Positions 15,565 to 24,932 of a stretch of DNA of 64,000 nt are shown piece by piece. The stretch lies in assembly GCF_004364775.1 (NCBI RefSeq), contig NZ_SOAL01000005.1, positions 204,265 through 268,264 of the forward strand, read 5' to 3'. The notes beneath the pieces were generated by a model that saw only the letters and a program-made list of their open reading frames with translations, ran no database searches and was not told where the DNA came from. The translations under genes and the position numbers were made by a program. Positions within the stretch are counted from its first letter, which is position 1. Every line of letters starts with the position of its first letter. The stretch comes from Comamonas sp. JUb58. GTDB taxonomy: Bacteria > Pseudomonadota > Gammaproteobacteria > Burkholderiales > Burkholderiaceae_C.

Positions 15565-17172
15565 TTACAGCGCCTTGCGCAGGCTGGCCGGTGGGATGCG
15601 CATCGCTTCGCGGTACTTGGCCACCGTGCGGCGCGCGCATTCAATGCCCTGGGCCTGCAGCAGATCGGCAATTTTTGCATCCGACAGCGGCTTCTTCGCG
15701 CTTTCCTCGTCCAGCAGCTGCTTGATCAGCGCCTTGACCGCGGTGCTGGAGGCGCTGCCACCCGTCTCGGTGCCCAGGCCCGAGCCAAAGAAGTACTTGA
15801 GCTCAAAGGTGCCCTGCGGCGTGGCCATGTACTTGGCCGTGGTCACGCGGCTGATGGTGGATTCGTGCAGGCCCAGCTCATCGGCGATTTCGCGCAGCAC
15901 CATGGGGCGCATGGCCAGCTCACCATGCACAAAGAAATTGCGCTGGCGTTCCACAATGGCCTGCGAGACGCGCAAGATGGTGTCAAAGCGTTGCTGGATA
16001 TTCTTGATGAACCAGCGCGCCTCCTGCAGCCGCTGCTGCAGGGCGCCATGTCCTTCGCTGCCCTTGTGGCTGCGCAGGGCATTCGCATAGACATCCTGCA
16101 CGCGCAGGCGCGGCATCACCTCGGCATTGAGCTGCACGCTGAAGCCAGGCACCGGCAGGTTGCGCTCATTGCTGGGGCGCACAATGACATCGGGGATGAT
16201 GGTGTTGCGGTCCACATCGGCATAGGGCCGGCCGGGGCGGGGTTCCAGCTTGGCGATCAACGCCAATGCGCTGCGCACCGCCGCCTCGTTGCAGCCGGTC
16301 AACTGCATCAGCTTGCGCACATCGCGGCGCGCCAGCAGATCGAGGGACTCCTGGCAGACCAGCAAGGCGGTGTCCAGCGCCAGCGCATCGGCCTCGGGCG
16401 TGTCCGAGCCTTCTTCGTCCAACAGCCGCTGCTGGGCCTTGATCTGCAGCTGCATGCATTCGGACAGGTTGCGCGCGCCCACGCCAATCGGCTCCAGGCT
16501 TTGCAACAGGCGCAGCGCCACGGTCAGGTGGTGCAGCAGCGCTTCGTAGCGCTCAGGGTCGGTGGCATCGCCAAAGCTTTGCGCCAGCTCGGCCAGGGTC
16601 TCTTCCAGGTAGCCGTCGTCGTTCAGCGATTCGATCAGAAAGTAGAGTGCGGCCCGGTCTTCCTGGCACAGGCGCAGCGACAAGGCCTGGCGGTGCAGCA
16701 CATCCTGCAGGCTCAGGTGCTCGCTGCGGCGGTCGGACATCGGCGTCTCGTCGTCGTCCTCGCTGGCGCTGGCACGGGCCGGCAGCTCGCCGCCCCACTC
16801 TTCCCAGTCCGATGCCGAATCGCCTGCAGCGGCCTCGGCATCGACGCCGGTTTCCTTGCCCGCACCAAAATCCAGCGGCTGGTCGGAGGTTCCGGGCTCG
16901 AAATCGCTGCTGTTATTGGTGTCGGTGCTGGCCGTGGTCTCAGCGGCCTTGTCGGCGGCATCTGCAGCCTCGGCAGATTCAGCCGACTCTTTACCGGCTT
17001 CGGATTCGGGGGCTTCTTCGCCCTCGCGCTCCAGAAACGGGTTCTCGTCGAGCATCTGCTCGACTTCCTGCGTCAGCTCCTGCGTGGACAGCTGCAGCAA
17101 GCGGATCGACTGCTGCAACTGGGGCGTCAGGGTCAGGTTCTGCGATACGCGCAGTGACAGCGAAGGCATCAT
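15565..17172 (-). CDS. rpoN: RNA polymerase sigma-54 factor
   Basis: Sigma-54 of 535 aa. The glutamine-rich activator-interacting region I is at the N-terminus (SQNLTLTPQLQQSIRLLQLS). An acidic low-complexity region II spans about residues 45-125, the core-binding domain lies in the middle, and the RpoN box ARRTVAKYRE sits close to the end. A GGAGG site precedes the ATG at 17172; the adjacent ATG at 17169 is equally possible. It directs transcription of nitrogen, motility and other activator-dependent genes. It follows lptB as usual in proteobacteria, but the commonly linked hpf and ptsN genes do not follow: the convergent lpxO-like gene ends here instead. Confidence 0.97.
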   Translation of the reverse strand: MMPSLSLRVSQNLTLTPQLQQSIRLLQLSTQELTQEVEQMLDENPFLEREGEEAPESEAGKESAESAEAADAADKAAETTASTDTNNSSDFEPGTSDQPLDFGAGKETGVDAEAAAGDSASDWEEWGGELPARASASEDDDETPMSDRRSEHLSLQDVLHRQALSLRLCQEDRAALYFLIESLNDDGYLEETLAELAQSFGDATDPERYEALLHHLTVALRLLQSLEPIGVGARNLSECMQLQIKAQQRLLDEEGSDTPEADALALDTALLVCQESLDLLARRDVRKLMQLTGCNEAAVRSALALIAKLEPRPGRPYADVDRNTIIPDVIVRPSNERNLPVPGFSVQLNAEVMPRLRVQDVYANALRSHKGSEGHGALQQRLQEARWFIKNIQQRFDTILRVSQAIVERQRNFFVHGELAMRPMVLREIADELGLHESTISRVTTAKYMATPQGTFELKYFFGSGLGTETGGSASSTAVKALIKQLLDEESAKKPLSDAKIADLLQAQGIECARRTVAKYREAMRIPPASLRKAL

Positions 17173-17277
17173 GGCAGCGCCTCCGCACAGGCTGCAGCAG
17201 CTGGCAACAGATCAGCCCCACCGGCGCCGCAGTGCGGCACGGTAGCTTGGCTGGCACGCCCGCCAAGGCGTGCGGTG

Positions 17278-18075
17278 TCACATACGGAAGTGCTCACCCA
17301 GGTACACCCTCCGGACCTCTGCGTTTTCCACAATCTCTTGTGGCGTTCCTGCGGCCAGCACCTTGCCATCGCTGATGATGCAGGCATGGTCACAGATACC
17401 CAGGGTTTCGCGCACATTGTGGTCGGTGATCAGCACGCCAATGCCGCGTTCCTTCAGAAAGGCCACAATGCGCTGGATCTCGATCACGGCGATGGGGTCA
17501 ATGCCGGCGAAGGGCTCGTCGAGCAGGATGAAACGGGGCTGGGTGGCCAGCGCACGGGCAATCTCGACCCGGCGGCGCTCGCCACCGGACAGGGCCACCG
17601 AAGGCGATTCGCGCAGGTGCTCGACGCGCAGCTCCTGCAGCAGCGCGGTGAGCTGGCGCTCCACCTCGGCGCGCGACAGCGACTTGCCGTTCTCGTCCTT
17701 TTGCAGCTCCAGCACGGCGCGCACATTGTCCTGCACGCTGAGCTTGCGAAAGATCGAGGCTTCCTGCGGCAGGTAGGACAGGCCCAGCTGCGAGCGCTGG
17801 TGGATCGGCATATTGGCCACCGACTGCCCATCGATGCGGATATCGCCGCCATCGCTGCGCACCAGGCCCACGATCATGTAGAACGAGGTGGTCTTGCCCG
17901 CGCCATTGGGGCCGAGCAAACCCACCACTTCGCCCTTGCGCACCGACAGCGACACATCCTTGACCACCTTGCGGCTGCCATAGGACTTCTCGAGGTGCAA
18001 CACCTCCAGCTGGCTGCGGTGGTCGCTGTTGGCCACCCGGGCATTGACGGAAATGGTCGACGAGTTTTCTGCCAC
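17278..18075 (-). CDS. lptB: LPS export ABC transporter ATP-binding protein LptB
   Basis: ABC ATPase of 265 aa that powers extraction of lipopolysaccharide from the inner membrane with LptFG. Walker A is GPNGAGKTT, the Q-loop is YLPQEASIF, the signature is LSGGERRRVEIARAL, Walker B is FILLDEPFAGID, and the switch His is in ITDHNVRETL. The N-terminus is about 20 residues longer than in E. coli. It begins 2 nt after the lptA stop, so the two are co-translated, and it precedes rpoN by 105 nt. Confidence 0.97.
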   Translation of the reverse strand: MAENSSTISVNARVANSDHRSQLEVLHLEKSYGSRKVVKDVSLSVRKGEVVGLLGPNGAGKTTSFYMIVGLVRSDGGDIRIDGQSVANMPIHQRSQLGLSYLPQEASIFRKLSVQDNVRAVLELQKDENGKSLSRAEVERQLTALLQELRVEHLRESPSVALSGGERRRVEIARALATQPRFILLDEPFAGIDPIAVIEIQRIVAFLKERGIGVLITDHNVRETLGICDHACIISDGKVLAAGTPQEIVENAEVRRVYLGEHFRM

Positions 18076-18077
18076 GG

Positions 18078-18746
18078 TTACTTGGCTCCGTCGTTCAGTT
18101 GGGTGCTGGGGCGCAATGGCGTCTTGTCATCGGCTGCGGGCTTGGCCGGGGTGCTGGCCTTGTCGTCCGCCTTGCCGTCGGCCTTGGGCGTCAGAATCAC
18201 GCGCACGCGGTCCTTCTTGGGGGCGCCGGGCTTGGGATCGGCCGCCGCCTGGGCGCCTTTCTGGCCGGAGACCGTGAAGGTGTCGCTCAGGTTGTTGTAG
18301 ACAATCAGCGGGCCACTGACCTGGTCGGTCAAGGTGGTCTCGCGGTAGCGGCGCAGCTCGCCACGGCGCTCAAAGTGCACGGTGTCGTCGCGGCCGTTAT
18401 AGGTGATGACCTCGCCTTCGCCTTCGACGAATTCATCCGGTGCACCAGGTGCGGAATCGCGCTTTTGGCGGAAGAAGGCCAGCTTGCCTGGTGCAGCTGT
18501 CACCACGCCGTGCTGGAAGCCGTCGCGGTCCTGGCTCACGGTCAGCTGCGCGCCACGGATGATGATGGTGCCCTTGGTCACCACCACATTGCCCGTGAAG
18601 ATACTGGTCTGCTTGAGTTCATCATGGCGGCCATCGTCCGCCTCGATGTTCATGGGCTTGGTACGGTCTGCACGCTCGGCGTGCGACAGCAGCGGCACGG
18701 CCAGGGCCACTGCCACCAACAAAGAGTTAAAAATACGGTGTCTCAT
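18078..18746 (-). CDS. lptA: LPS periplasmic bridge protein LptA
   Basis: Periplasmic protein of 222 aa with a signal peptide ending SHAERA. The OstA/LptA beta-jellyroll follows, with PMNIEADDGRHDELKQT, FTGNVVVTKGTIIIRGAQL, EGEGEVITYNGRDDTVHF and GPLIVYNNLSDTF. LptA polymerises into the bridge that carries LPS from the LptBFGC complex to the outer-membrane translocon. The C-terminus has a Lys/Ala/Pro-rich tail of about 55 residues. lptC, usually directly upstream, is absent: the next gene upstream encodes a DsbA and is closed by a terminator. Confidence 0.94.
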   Translation of the reverse strand: MRHRIFNSLLVAVALAVPLLSHAERADRTKPMNIEADDGRHDELKQTSIFTGNVVVTKGTIIIRGAQLTVSQDRDGFQHGVVTAAPGKLAFFRQKRDSAPGAPDEFVEGEGEVITYNGRDDTVHFERRGELRRYRETTLTDQVSGPLIVYNNLSDTFTVSGQKGAQAAADPKPGAPKKDRVRVILTPKADGKADDKASTPAKPAADDKTPLRPSTQLNDGAK

Positions 18747-18807
18747 AAGGCATGAATCTTGCTCTGCCCCATTGTAGCCATGCTGGAGCGTTGGGCCGTT
18801 TTTGGCA

Positions 18808-18835
18808 CAAAAAAGCCCGCGCGTGCGGGCTTTGT
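18808..18835 (-). terminator. Rho-independent terminator after dsbA
   Basis: On the - strand a GCCCGC/GCGGGC hairpin is followed by a run of six T. It separates the dsbA unit from lptA. Confidence 0.85.
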
Positions 18836-18856
18836 CTAAAGCGTTGGGGAGGCCGC

Positions 18857-19501
18857 TCAGCCTTGTGCTGCCAGGAACTCTACCACTTGCAGCACGTTGC
18901 CCATCGAGCCGGCACGGGTGCCATCGGTGTAGTACTTGCCAGCCACGCCCAAGGATGGAACGCCTTCGACGCCATAGGACTCTTGCAGCTGGGTGGCCTT
19001 GCGCACCTGGCCTGCCACGCTGAAGGAGTTGTAGGCTTCCTTGAACTTGGCCAGGTCCACGCCGTTCTTGTCCATCCAGGCGAAGATCTCGTCGTCCTTG
19101 TTCAGGCGCTGGCGCTCGACGTGGATCGCGCGGAAGACCTTGACATGCACGTCAGGGATCAGGCCCATGGACTCCAGCGCGAAGTAGATCTTTTGCTGGG
19201 GCACAAAGGTGTTGTTGAAGGCGACCGGCACGCGGCGGATCTGCAGATTCTTCGGTGCGGTCTTGACCCAGGCTTCAAACTGCGGCTCGAAAGCATTGCA
19301 GTGGGGGCAGCTGTACCAGAAGAACTCGATGACCTCGACCTTGCCAGCGGGCGCATCGGGGTTCACGGGCTTTGCCAGCTTCAGGTAGTCCTTGCCTTCC
19401 TTGAACTTGGCCTGTGCGTTGGCACCGGTGGCGAAAGGCAGGCTCAGCGCGGAAGCGGCAGTAGCGGAAGCCGCCAAAGTGGAAAACTCACGACGTTTCA
19501 T
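18857..19501 (-). CDS. dsbA: Thiol:disulfide interchange protein DsbA/DsbL type, with Tat-like signal
   Basis: Periplasmic thioredoxin-fold oxidase of 214 aa that introduces disulfides into exported proteins. The active site is C65-P-H-C68 (FFWYSCPHCNAFEP), with a cis-proline loop in VEGVPSLGV and a DsbA helical insertion between. The N-terminus MKRREFSTLA followed by an Ala-rich hydrophobic stretch and ANAQA has the paired arginines of a Tat signal, while the core is also compatible with Sec. It belongs to the co-directional set argS - SPOR - dsbA, an order suggesting cell-envelope functions. Confidence 0.93.
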   Translation of the reverse strand: MKRREFSTLAASATAASALSLPFATGANAQAKFKEGKDYLKLAKPVNPDAPAGKVEVIEFFWYSCPHCNAFEPQFEAWVKTAPKNLQIRRVPVAFNNTFVPQQKIYFALESMGLIPDVHVKVFRAIHVERQRLNKDDEIFAWMDKNGVDLAKFKEAYNSFSVAGQVRKATQLQESYGVEGVPSLGVAGKYYTDGTRAGSMGNVLQVVEFLAAQG

Positions 19502-19557
19502 GTTTTGTTAACTCCAGTGACAAGTTGCGGTTAGGAGTGCCCTGCACCGCCAAAAGT

Positions 19558-20262
19558 TCAACGCTGTACGCGGACGATTTGCGCATCCACGCCGGCGCCA
19601 TCGAGCTTGCCTTTGAGGCCGTCGGCATCATCGCGCTTGTTGAATGGGCCCACGCGCACTCGGTATACCGTGCGGCCATTGACTTCGCGCTCGCTGACGC
19701 GGGCCTCCCAGCCCATCATCGCCAGCTTGGCGCGCTGTGCATCGCCATCCGTCTGGCTGCGGAACGCACCGGCCTGCACAAAGTACTGGAAGCCGTCGCT
19801 GCCATCGGCACTGCGCGACTTGGCCAGGTCACCCAGCGGATCGGCGCCCTGGCCGGCCTTGGGGTCGAGCTTGGCGACCTGGGTCTTGTCTGCCGGCTTG
19901 TCGGCGGGCTTGGCCGGATCGGGCAGCACCACCTCAGGCTTGGCGGGCTTGTTCTCTACCGGCGGGGTGGCGTTATCGGCCACCGTGCGCGGCGGCTCAG
20001 GCACCACCACGCCCTGCGCAGCCGGTGCCACGGCCGCCGGCGCACGCGCGGGGTTCTTGCCATACAGCGGCGAGTTCGGGTCCCAGTTCTGGTTGCGCTG
20101 CGCTTCGGCCTTGTCCTTGGCCTCGCCCTTGACGCCAGCTTTGTTGACAAACGGCACCGGCACATTGGTGACGTACACGGCCACGGCCAAAGCCGCGCCC
20201 ACGCCCACCAGCAGCCCCAGGATCAGGCCCAGGATGGTTCCACCACGTTGATGTCGTCGCAT
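19558..20262 (-). CDS. SPOR-domain cell-division-associated membrane protein
   Basis: Bitopic protein of 234 aa. The ATG at 20262 is chosen because an AAAGGTAA site precedes it; the GTG at 20292 overlaps the argS stop and is less likely. A short basic cytoplasmic start (MRRHQRGG) is followed by one membrane helix (about 9-30), a Pro/Ala/Lys-rich periplasmic linker, and a C-terminal SPOR domain (about 160-234: FQYFVQAGAF, YRVRVGPFNKRDDA). SPOR domains bind denuded septal peptidoglycan, so it is probably recruited to the division site like FtsN. No FtsN-specific motif is obvious. Confidence 0.9.
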   Translation of the reverse strand: MRRHQRGGTILGLILGLLVGVGAALAVAVYVTNVPVPFVNKAGVKGEAKDKAEAQRNQNWDPNSPLYGKNPARAPAAVAPAAQGVVVPEPPRTVADNATPPVENKPAKPEVVLPDPAKPADKPADKTQVAKLDPKAGQGADPLGDLAKSRSADGSDGFQYFVQAGAFRSQTDGDAQRAKLAMMGWEARVSEREVNGRTVYRVRVGPFNKRDDADGLKGKLDGAGVDAQIVRVQR

Positions 20263-20288
20263 TGCAGTTATTACCTTTGTTCGCAAAA

Positions 20289-21998
20289 TCACATGCGCTC
20301 TGGTGCGCTCACACCCAGCACGGCCAGGCCATTGCGCAGCACTTGCGCGACTGCCGCCACGAGTGCCAGACGGGCCAATTTGGTGGCTTCGTCATCCACC
20401 AAGATACGCTCTGCATCATAGTAGCTGTGGTAGGCCGAGGCCAGGTCACGCAGATAGAACGTAACATCGTGCGGCGCATTGCCGTCGGCAGCGTTGGTCA
20501 GCATCTCGGGGTACTGGGCCAGCATTTGCATCAGCGCCTGGGCCTGCGGGCCTTGCAGCGCGCCCAGGTCAATGCCGCTCAGCGCAGCCAGGCCCGCTCC
20601 GCCCTGCTCCTGCCAGCCGCGCAGCACCGAGCAGATGCGCGCATGGGCGTATTGCACGTAGAACACCGGGTTGTCGTTGTTCTGGGCCACGGCCAGGTCG
20701 ACGTCGAAGGTGTACTCGGTATCGGGCTTGCGCGACAGCAGGAAGAAGCGCACTGCATCCTTGCTGGTCCACTCGATCAGATCGCGCAGGGTCACATAGC
20801 TGCCGGCGCGCTTGCTGATCTTGACCTCTTCACCACCGCGCACCACGCGCACCATGGTGTGCAGCACGTAATCAGGGTAGCCCTGGGGGATGCCGACATT
20901 GACCGCCTGCAGGCCGGCGCGCACGCGGGCGATGGTGCCGTGGTGGTCCGTGCCCTGGATGTTGACGGCCTTGCCGTAGCCGCGCAGGAACTTCTGCGTG
21001 TGGTAGGCCACATCGGGCAGGAAGTAGGTGTAGGTGCCGTCGGACTTGCGCATCACGCGGTCCTTGTCGTCACCGAAGTCGGTGGTGCGCAGCCACAGCG
21101 CGCCATCCTGCTCATAGGTGTGGCCGCTGGCGATCAGGCGCTTGACGGTTTCTTCCACATGGCCGTTCTGGTACAGGCTCGACTCGAGGTAGTACTCGTC
21201 GAACTTGAGGTTGAAGGCCTGCAGGTCCTTGTCCTGCTCGTTGCGCAGGTAGGCCACCGCAAAGTTGCGGATGTTGTCGTAGTCTTCGACATCGCCATTG
21301 GCGGTGAACGCGCGGTCATCGGCCTTGATGGTCTGCTTGGCGAGGAAGGCCTGGGCGATGTCGCCGATGTAGTCGCCGTTGTAGAAGTTCTTGGCCAGCG
21401 GGTTCTCGCTGTCGGTGGGCCAGCAGTCGTCACCGGGCTTGAAGCCCTTGGCGCGCAGCTGGGTGCTCTTGGTCAGGGTGTCGATCTGCACGCCCGCGTC
21501 GTTGTAGTAGAACTCGCGGTGCACGGACCAGCCCTGGCTGCCGTAGAGGTTGCAGATGGCATCGCCCAGCGCGGCCTGGCGGCCGTGGCCCACGTGCAGC
21601 GGGCCGGTGGGGTTGGCCGAGACGAACTCGACGATGATCTTTTCATCGCGCTGCGGCTGCATGCCAAAGCGCTCGCCCTGGGCCAGCACTTCCTGCACCA
21701 CCTGCTGCTTGGCAGCGGGCTTGAGGCGCAGGTTCAAGAAACCGGGGCCGGCAATCTCGATCGCATCCACCCATTGCGCAAAGGCGGGTGCGGCTTCCAG
21801 CGCGGCCTTGAGCTGCTCGCCCAGTGCGCGGGGATTGGCCTTGAGCGGCTTGGCCAGCTGCATCGCGGCGGTCACGGCATAGTCACCGTGGGCGGCCACC
21901 TTGGGCGTTTCAAAGGCCGCACGGCTACCTGCGCCAGGCGACAATTTCTCGAGCTCGGCAGCAAGCACTGCGAGCAAATCTTTTTTGACTTGCAACAT
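20289..21998 (-). CDS. argS: Arginyl-tRNA synthetase
   Basis: Class I aminoacyl-tRNA synthetase of 569 aa. An N-terminal Add1-like domain precedes the catalytic HVGH motif in [16 protein letters not shown] degenerate KMSKS ([15 protein letters not shown]) follows, then the helical DALR anticodon-binding domain at the end ([17 protein letters not shown]). It charges tRNA-Arg. The SPOR gene starts 26 nt downstream, and a DUF2214 gene lies 41 nt upstream on the same strand. Confidence 0.97.
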   Translation of the reverse strand: MLQVKKDLLAVLAAELEKLSPGAGSRAAFETPKVAAHGDYAVTAAMQLAKPLKANPRALGEQLKAALEAAPAFAQWVDAIEIAGPGFLNLRLKPAAKQQVVQEVLAQGERFGMQPQRDEKIIVEFVSANPTGPLHVGHGRQAALGDAICNLYGSQGWSVHREFYYNDAGVQIDTLTKSTQLRAKGFKPGDDCWPTDSENPLAKNFYNGDYIGDIAQAFLAKQTIKADDRAFTANGDVEDYDNIRNFAVAYLRNEQDKDLQAFNLKFDEYYLESSLYQNGHVEETVKRLIASGHTYEQDGALWLRTTDFGDDKDRVMRKSDGTYTYFLPDVAYHTQKFLRGYGKAVNIQGTDHHGTIARVRAGLQAVNVGIPQGYPDYVLHTMVRVVRGGEEVKISKRAGSYVTLRDLIEWTSKDAVRFFLLSRKPDTEYTFDVDLAVAQNNDNPVFYVQYAHARICSVLRGWQEQGGAGLAALSGIDLGALQGPQAQALMQMLAQYPEMLTNAADGNAPHDVTFYLRDLASAYHSYYDAERILVDDEATKLARLALVAAVAQVLRNGLAVLGVSAPERM

Positions 21999-22039
21999 AT
22001 TAGAAACTTAGACGAAGCGGTTACCAGCGCCAGGCCGGT

Positions 22040-22486
22040 TTACCAGCCCCGGGCATAAAACACGGCGACGGCGGCGATCACGGGAATCAGATGGGCTTGC
22101 CACATGACCCATTTACGCGTGGCGCGCACCTCGGCGTCCCCGGGCAAAGCGCCATTGTCGCGCAATTGCCGTAACCAGCGGCGGAACACGGCTGTCGGCT
22201 TCAGGGACAGCACCACGGCGACGACCACCAAGGTCATCTTCAGGTGGAACAGCGGCTGGCTGACATACCAGGTCACGCCCTTGGCGCCCAGAAACAGGCG
22301 TAGCAGGCCGGTGCCCAGCACCGCCAGCGCAGCAAAGGCGTAGATCAGATCGAGGCGCGCCAGGCGCTGCACCACGGCCGCGTTCATCCACTCGGCGCGG
22401 CACAAAGCCGCCTCGCTGGAGAGAAAAACCACCATGGTCAACAAGGCCAGCAGGTGCAGGCAGGCCAGAACAGCTTCCAAAGTCAT
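22040..22486 (-). CDS. DUF2214-family integral membrane protein
   Basis: Protein of 148 aa with four predicted membrane helices. The start is at MTLEAVLACLHLLALLTMVVFLSSEAALCR (only 4 nt after the upstream LysR stop); the longer open frame lies inside that gene. Family features are the His in the first helix, the second helix with YAFAALAVLGTGLLRLFLGAKG, and FHLKMTLVVVAVVLS. DUF2214 function is unknown; the helix-borne histidines recall haem- or metal-binding membrane proteins. It probably forms a transcript with the LysR regulator, which may control it. Confidence 0.85.
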   Translation of the reverse strand: MTLEAVLACLHLLALLTMVVFLSSEAALCRAEWMNAAVVQRLARLDLIYAFAALAVLGTGLLRLFLGAKGVTWYVSQPLFHLKMTLVVVAVVLSLKPTAVFRRWLRQLRDNGALPGDAEVRATRKWVMWQAHLIPVIAAVAVFYARGW

Positions 22487-22490
22487 CGTG

Positions 22491-23417
22491 TTACTCCATC
22501 TTCTTCCAGAAATCGGCACGTTCGTAGTGCTGCTTGACGAAATCAATCCACAAGCGCACCCGCAGCGGCAGGTGCTTGCGCTGCTGGAACATCACATAGA
22601 TGCCATTAGGCGGCGCGGCAAACTCCTCCAGCACCTCGACCAGGCGGCCGGCGGCAATCTCCGACTCGACCTCCCAGGTGCTGCGCCAGGCAATGCCCCA
22701 GCCTTGCTGGCACCAGTCGTGCAGCACCTGGCCGTCCGAGCAATCGAGCGGCCCACCGGGCTTGAGGTAGACCACCTCGCTGCCGCCAGTAGCCGCCGGC
22801 ATGCGAAACGCCCAGCCCCGCGTCTGCGAGGCTTCGCTGGACAAGGTCAGGCAGTCATGCTGGTTCAGCTCGCTGGGGTGGCGCGGAATGCCACGGCGGC
22901 GCAGATACTCGGGCGTCGCCACGCAGAGGCGCCGGTTGTCCGCCACACGCACGCTCACCAGCGAGGAATCGGGCAGGTCGCCGACGCGGATCGCGCAGTC
23001 GTAGCCCTCGCCGGCCAGGTCGACCAGGCGGTCGCTCAGGTTCAGCGAGATGGTCACCTCCGGGTGGCGCGCATGGTAGAGCGGCAGCAGCGGCGCCACA
23101 TGGCGGCGCCCAAAGCCGGCCGGCGCCGTCACACGCAGATGTCCTGTGGCCTTGATGCCGCCGGCGCTGACGCTGGCCTCGACGCTGGCCAGCTCGGCCA
23201 GCAGGCGCTGGCAGTCTTCCAGAAAGGCGGCGCCCTCATAGGTCAGGGTGAGCTTGCGCGTGGTGCGCACCAGCAGCTTGACGCCCAGGCGCTCCTCCAG
23301 CGCATCGAGCCGGCGACCCATGATGGCCGGTGCCACGCCTTCGGCCTTGGCTGCTGCCGTGAGGCTGCCGCGCGAGGCGATGGCGACAAATGATTCGAGC
23401 TGCTTGAGGCGATCCAT
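22491..23417 (-). CDS. LysR-family transcriptional regulator
   Basis: LysR-type regulator of 308 aa. The helix-turn-helix is at residues about 5-60 (RLKQLESFVAIASRGSLTAAAK, APAIMGRRLDALEERLG), followed by a periplasmic-binding-like effector domain (GHLRVTAPAGFGRRHVAPLL, YDCAIRVGDLPDSSLV, WGIAWRSTWEVE). MGRRLDALEERLGVKLL places it in the CrgA-like subgroup that often regulates oxidoreductases and stress genes. It overlaps no gene; 168 nt separate it from the divergent histidine kinase, where its operator would be expected. Target unknown, possibly the DUF2214 gene directly downstream. Confidence 0.92.
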   Translation of the reverse strand: MDRLKQLESFVAIASRGSLTAAAKAEGVAPAIMGRRLDALEERLGVKLLVRTTRKLTLTYEGAAFLEDCQRLLAELASVEASVSAGGIKATGHLRVTAPAGFGRRHVAPLLPLYHARHPEVTISLNLSDRLVDLAGEGYDCAIRVGDLPDSSLVSVRVADNRRLCVATPEYLRRRGIPRHPSELNQHDCLTLSSEASQTRGWAFRMPAATGGSEVVYLKPGGPLDCSDGQVLHDWCQQGWGIAWRSTWEVESEIAAGRLVEVLEEFAAPPNGIYVMFQQRKHLPLRVRLWIDFVKQHYERADFWKKME

Positions 23418-23585
23418 ACCAGACTGAACACAGAAAATACGCAAAGCCCGCTGGCCGCCGCTTGTGCGACGCGCTGGCTGGGCCACAGCCTATTATCATC
23501 GGGGCTCCGGCCTGGCGGGCGCATGAAAGCGCACATCCCGCTGCGACATCATTGACAGCCGCTCTTTTCCTGCGCCCCCGCTCCT

Positions 23586-24836
23586 ATGCCGCCAGCTTCA
23601 ACGCCGCCCACCAGTTCCCCATCCAGTGCCGACGCCCTCTGGTACGCCCCCGCCCAGCTGCTGCGCCTGTTTGGCAGCAGCCCGGTGGCGATGGCCTACT
23701 GGGGCCGCGACCAGCGCCTGCGCCTGGCCACGCCGCAGTGGTGCGAATGGTTTGGCGTGCCCGCCACCGGCATCGTCGGCCAGTTGCTGGACGAAGCGCT
23801 GCCGCCCGACTTTGCCCAGCAGCACCAGGAGGCGCTGCAGGCTGCCGCGCAAGGCCAGCGCCAGCAGTTTGACACCCGCAAGACCGATGCCCATGGCCAG
23901 GTCGCCTGGCGCCGCGTCAGCCTGTCGCCCCACCTCTGGCCCGGGCCGGCCGGCAGTAAAACGGCCCAGGGCACCCTGATGCTGATGCAGGACTGCAGCG
24001 CCGAATACGCCAACGCGGCCCAGGCCGATGCGCTGCGCACGCAGCTGGCCGCGCTCTCTTCCACTGACCTGGAGCGCGCCGAAGAGAAGAGCGAGCTGCT
24101 GAAACTGCGCACCTTGCTGGACTGGCGCACCGCCATGCTCACCGAGCACAGCGAGATGCTGCAGCTGCTGTCGCATGAGATCCGCCAGCCGCTGAACAAT
24201 GCCTCGGCCGCGATGCAGGCCACCATGTCGGCCATTGCCGATCTGCAACTGGCCCAGACCACGCCGGCCACCAAGGCCTTGCTGCGCGCCGAGCATGTGC
24301 TGCAGCAGGTCATCGGCACCCTTGACAACACCCTGGCCGCCGGCACCATTCTGGCCGTTGGCGGGCGCGCCGGGGCTTCGTCCGATACCGATCTGCCGAC
24401 CCTCGTCAACCTGGTGCTGCACGACATCGCTGCCGATGCCCGGCCGCGCATCCAGGTGGTCTGGGATGCCGAGGCCCGCACCGTGCAGCTGCACCCGGCG
24501 CTGATGCGGCTGACCATCCGCAACCTGCTCAACAACGCACTCAATTACGCGCCCGCAGACAGCCCGGTGCTGCTGCGCCTGGCCGATTCGGACGACCCGC
24601 TGGCGCTGATCATCGAGGTGATCGATGAAGGCCCGGGCATCCCCGACAGCCTGCGCCCGCGCCTGTTCGAGAAGGGCACGCGCGGCAGCGAACACCGCCA
24701 CCGCGCGGGCGCCGGGCTGGGTCTGTTCATCGTGCGCTCGGTGGTGCAGTTGCACCAGGGCACGGTGCAGGCCTTGCCGCGCCAGCCAAACGGCACCATC
24801 ATGCGCATTGAGTTGCCCCAAGGGCTGGACGATTAG
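23586..24836 (+). CDS. PAS-containing cytoplasmic sensor histidine kinase
   Basis: Kinase of 416 aa without a membrane segment or signal peptide, so it senses a cytoplasmic cue. Residues about 25-150 form a PAS domain (SSPVAMAYWGRDQRLR, WFGVPATGIVGQLLDEAL). A coiled linker leads to a HisKA dimerisation helix with the phosphorylated H197 in LLSHEIRQPLNN. The C-terminal HATPase domain has the N box (NLLNNALNYAP), G1 box (DEGPGIPDSL) and G2 box (GAGLGLFIV). It precedes an OmpR-type response regulator by 96 nt, its probable partner. Confidence 0.92.
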   Translation: MPPASTPPTSSPSSADALWYAPAQLLRLFGSSPVAMAYWGRDQRLRLATPQWCEWFGVPATGIVGQLLDEALPPDFAQQHQEALQAAAQGQRQQFDTRKTDAHGQVAWRRVSLSPHLWPGPAGSKTAQGTLMLMQDCSAEYANAAQADALRTQLAALSSTDLERAEEKSELLKLRTLLDWRTAMLTEHSEMLQLLSHEIRQPLNNASAAMQATMSAIADLQLAQTTPATKALLRAEHVLQQVIGTLDNTLAAGTILAVGGRAGASSDTDLPTLVNLVLHDIAADARPRIQVVWDAEARTVQLHPALMRLTIRNLLNNALNYAPADSPVLLRLADSDDPLALIIEVIDEGPGIPDSLRPRLFEKGTRGSEHRHRAGAGLGLFIVRSVVQLHQGTVQALPRQPNGTIMRIELPQGLDD

Positions 24837-24932
24837 CCAGCAAGGCCTGGCCACCGGCCGCTTGCCCCTGCAGAAGCTGGCACCGCGCTTCGCAGGCCTT
24901 TTTCATCGATTGCTTCATTTCACGGAACCACC

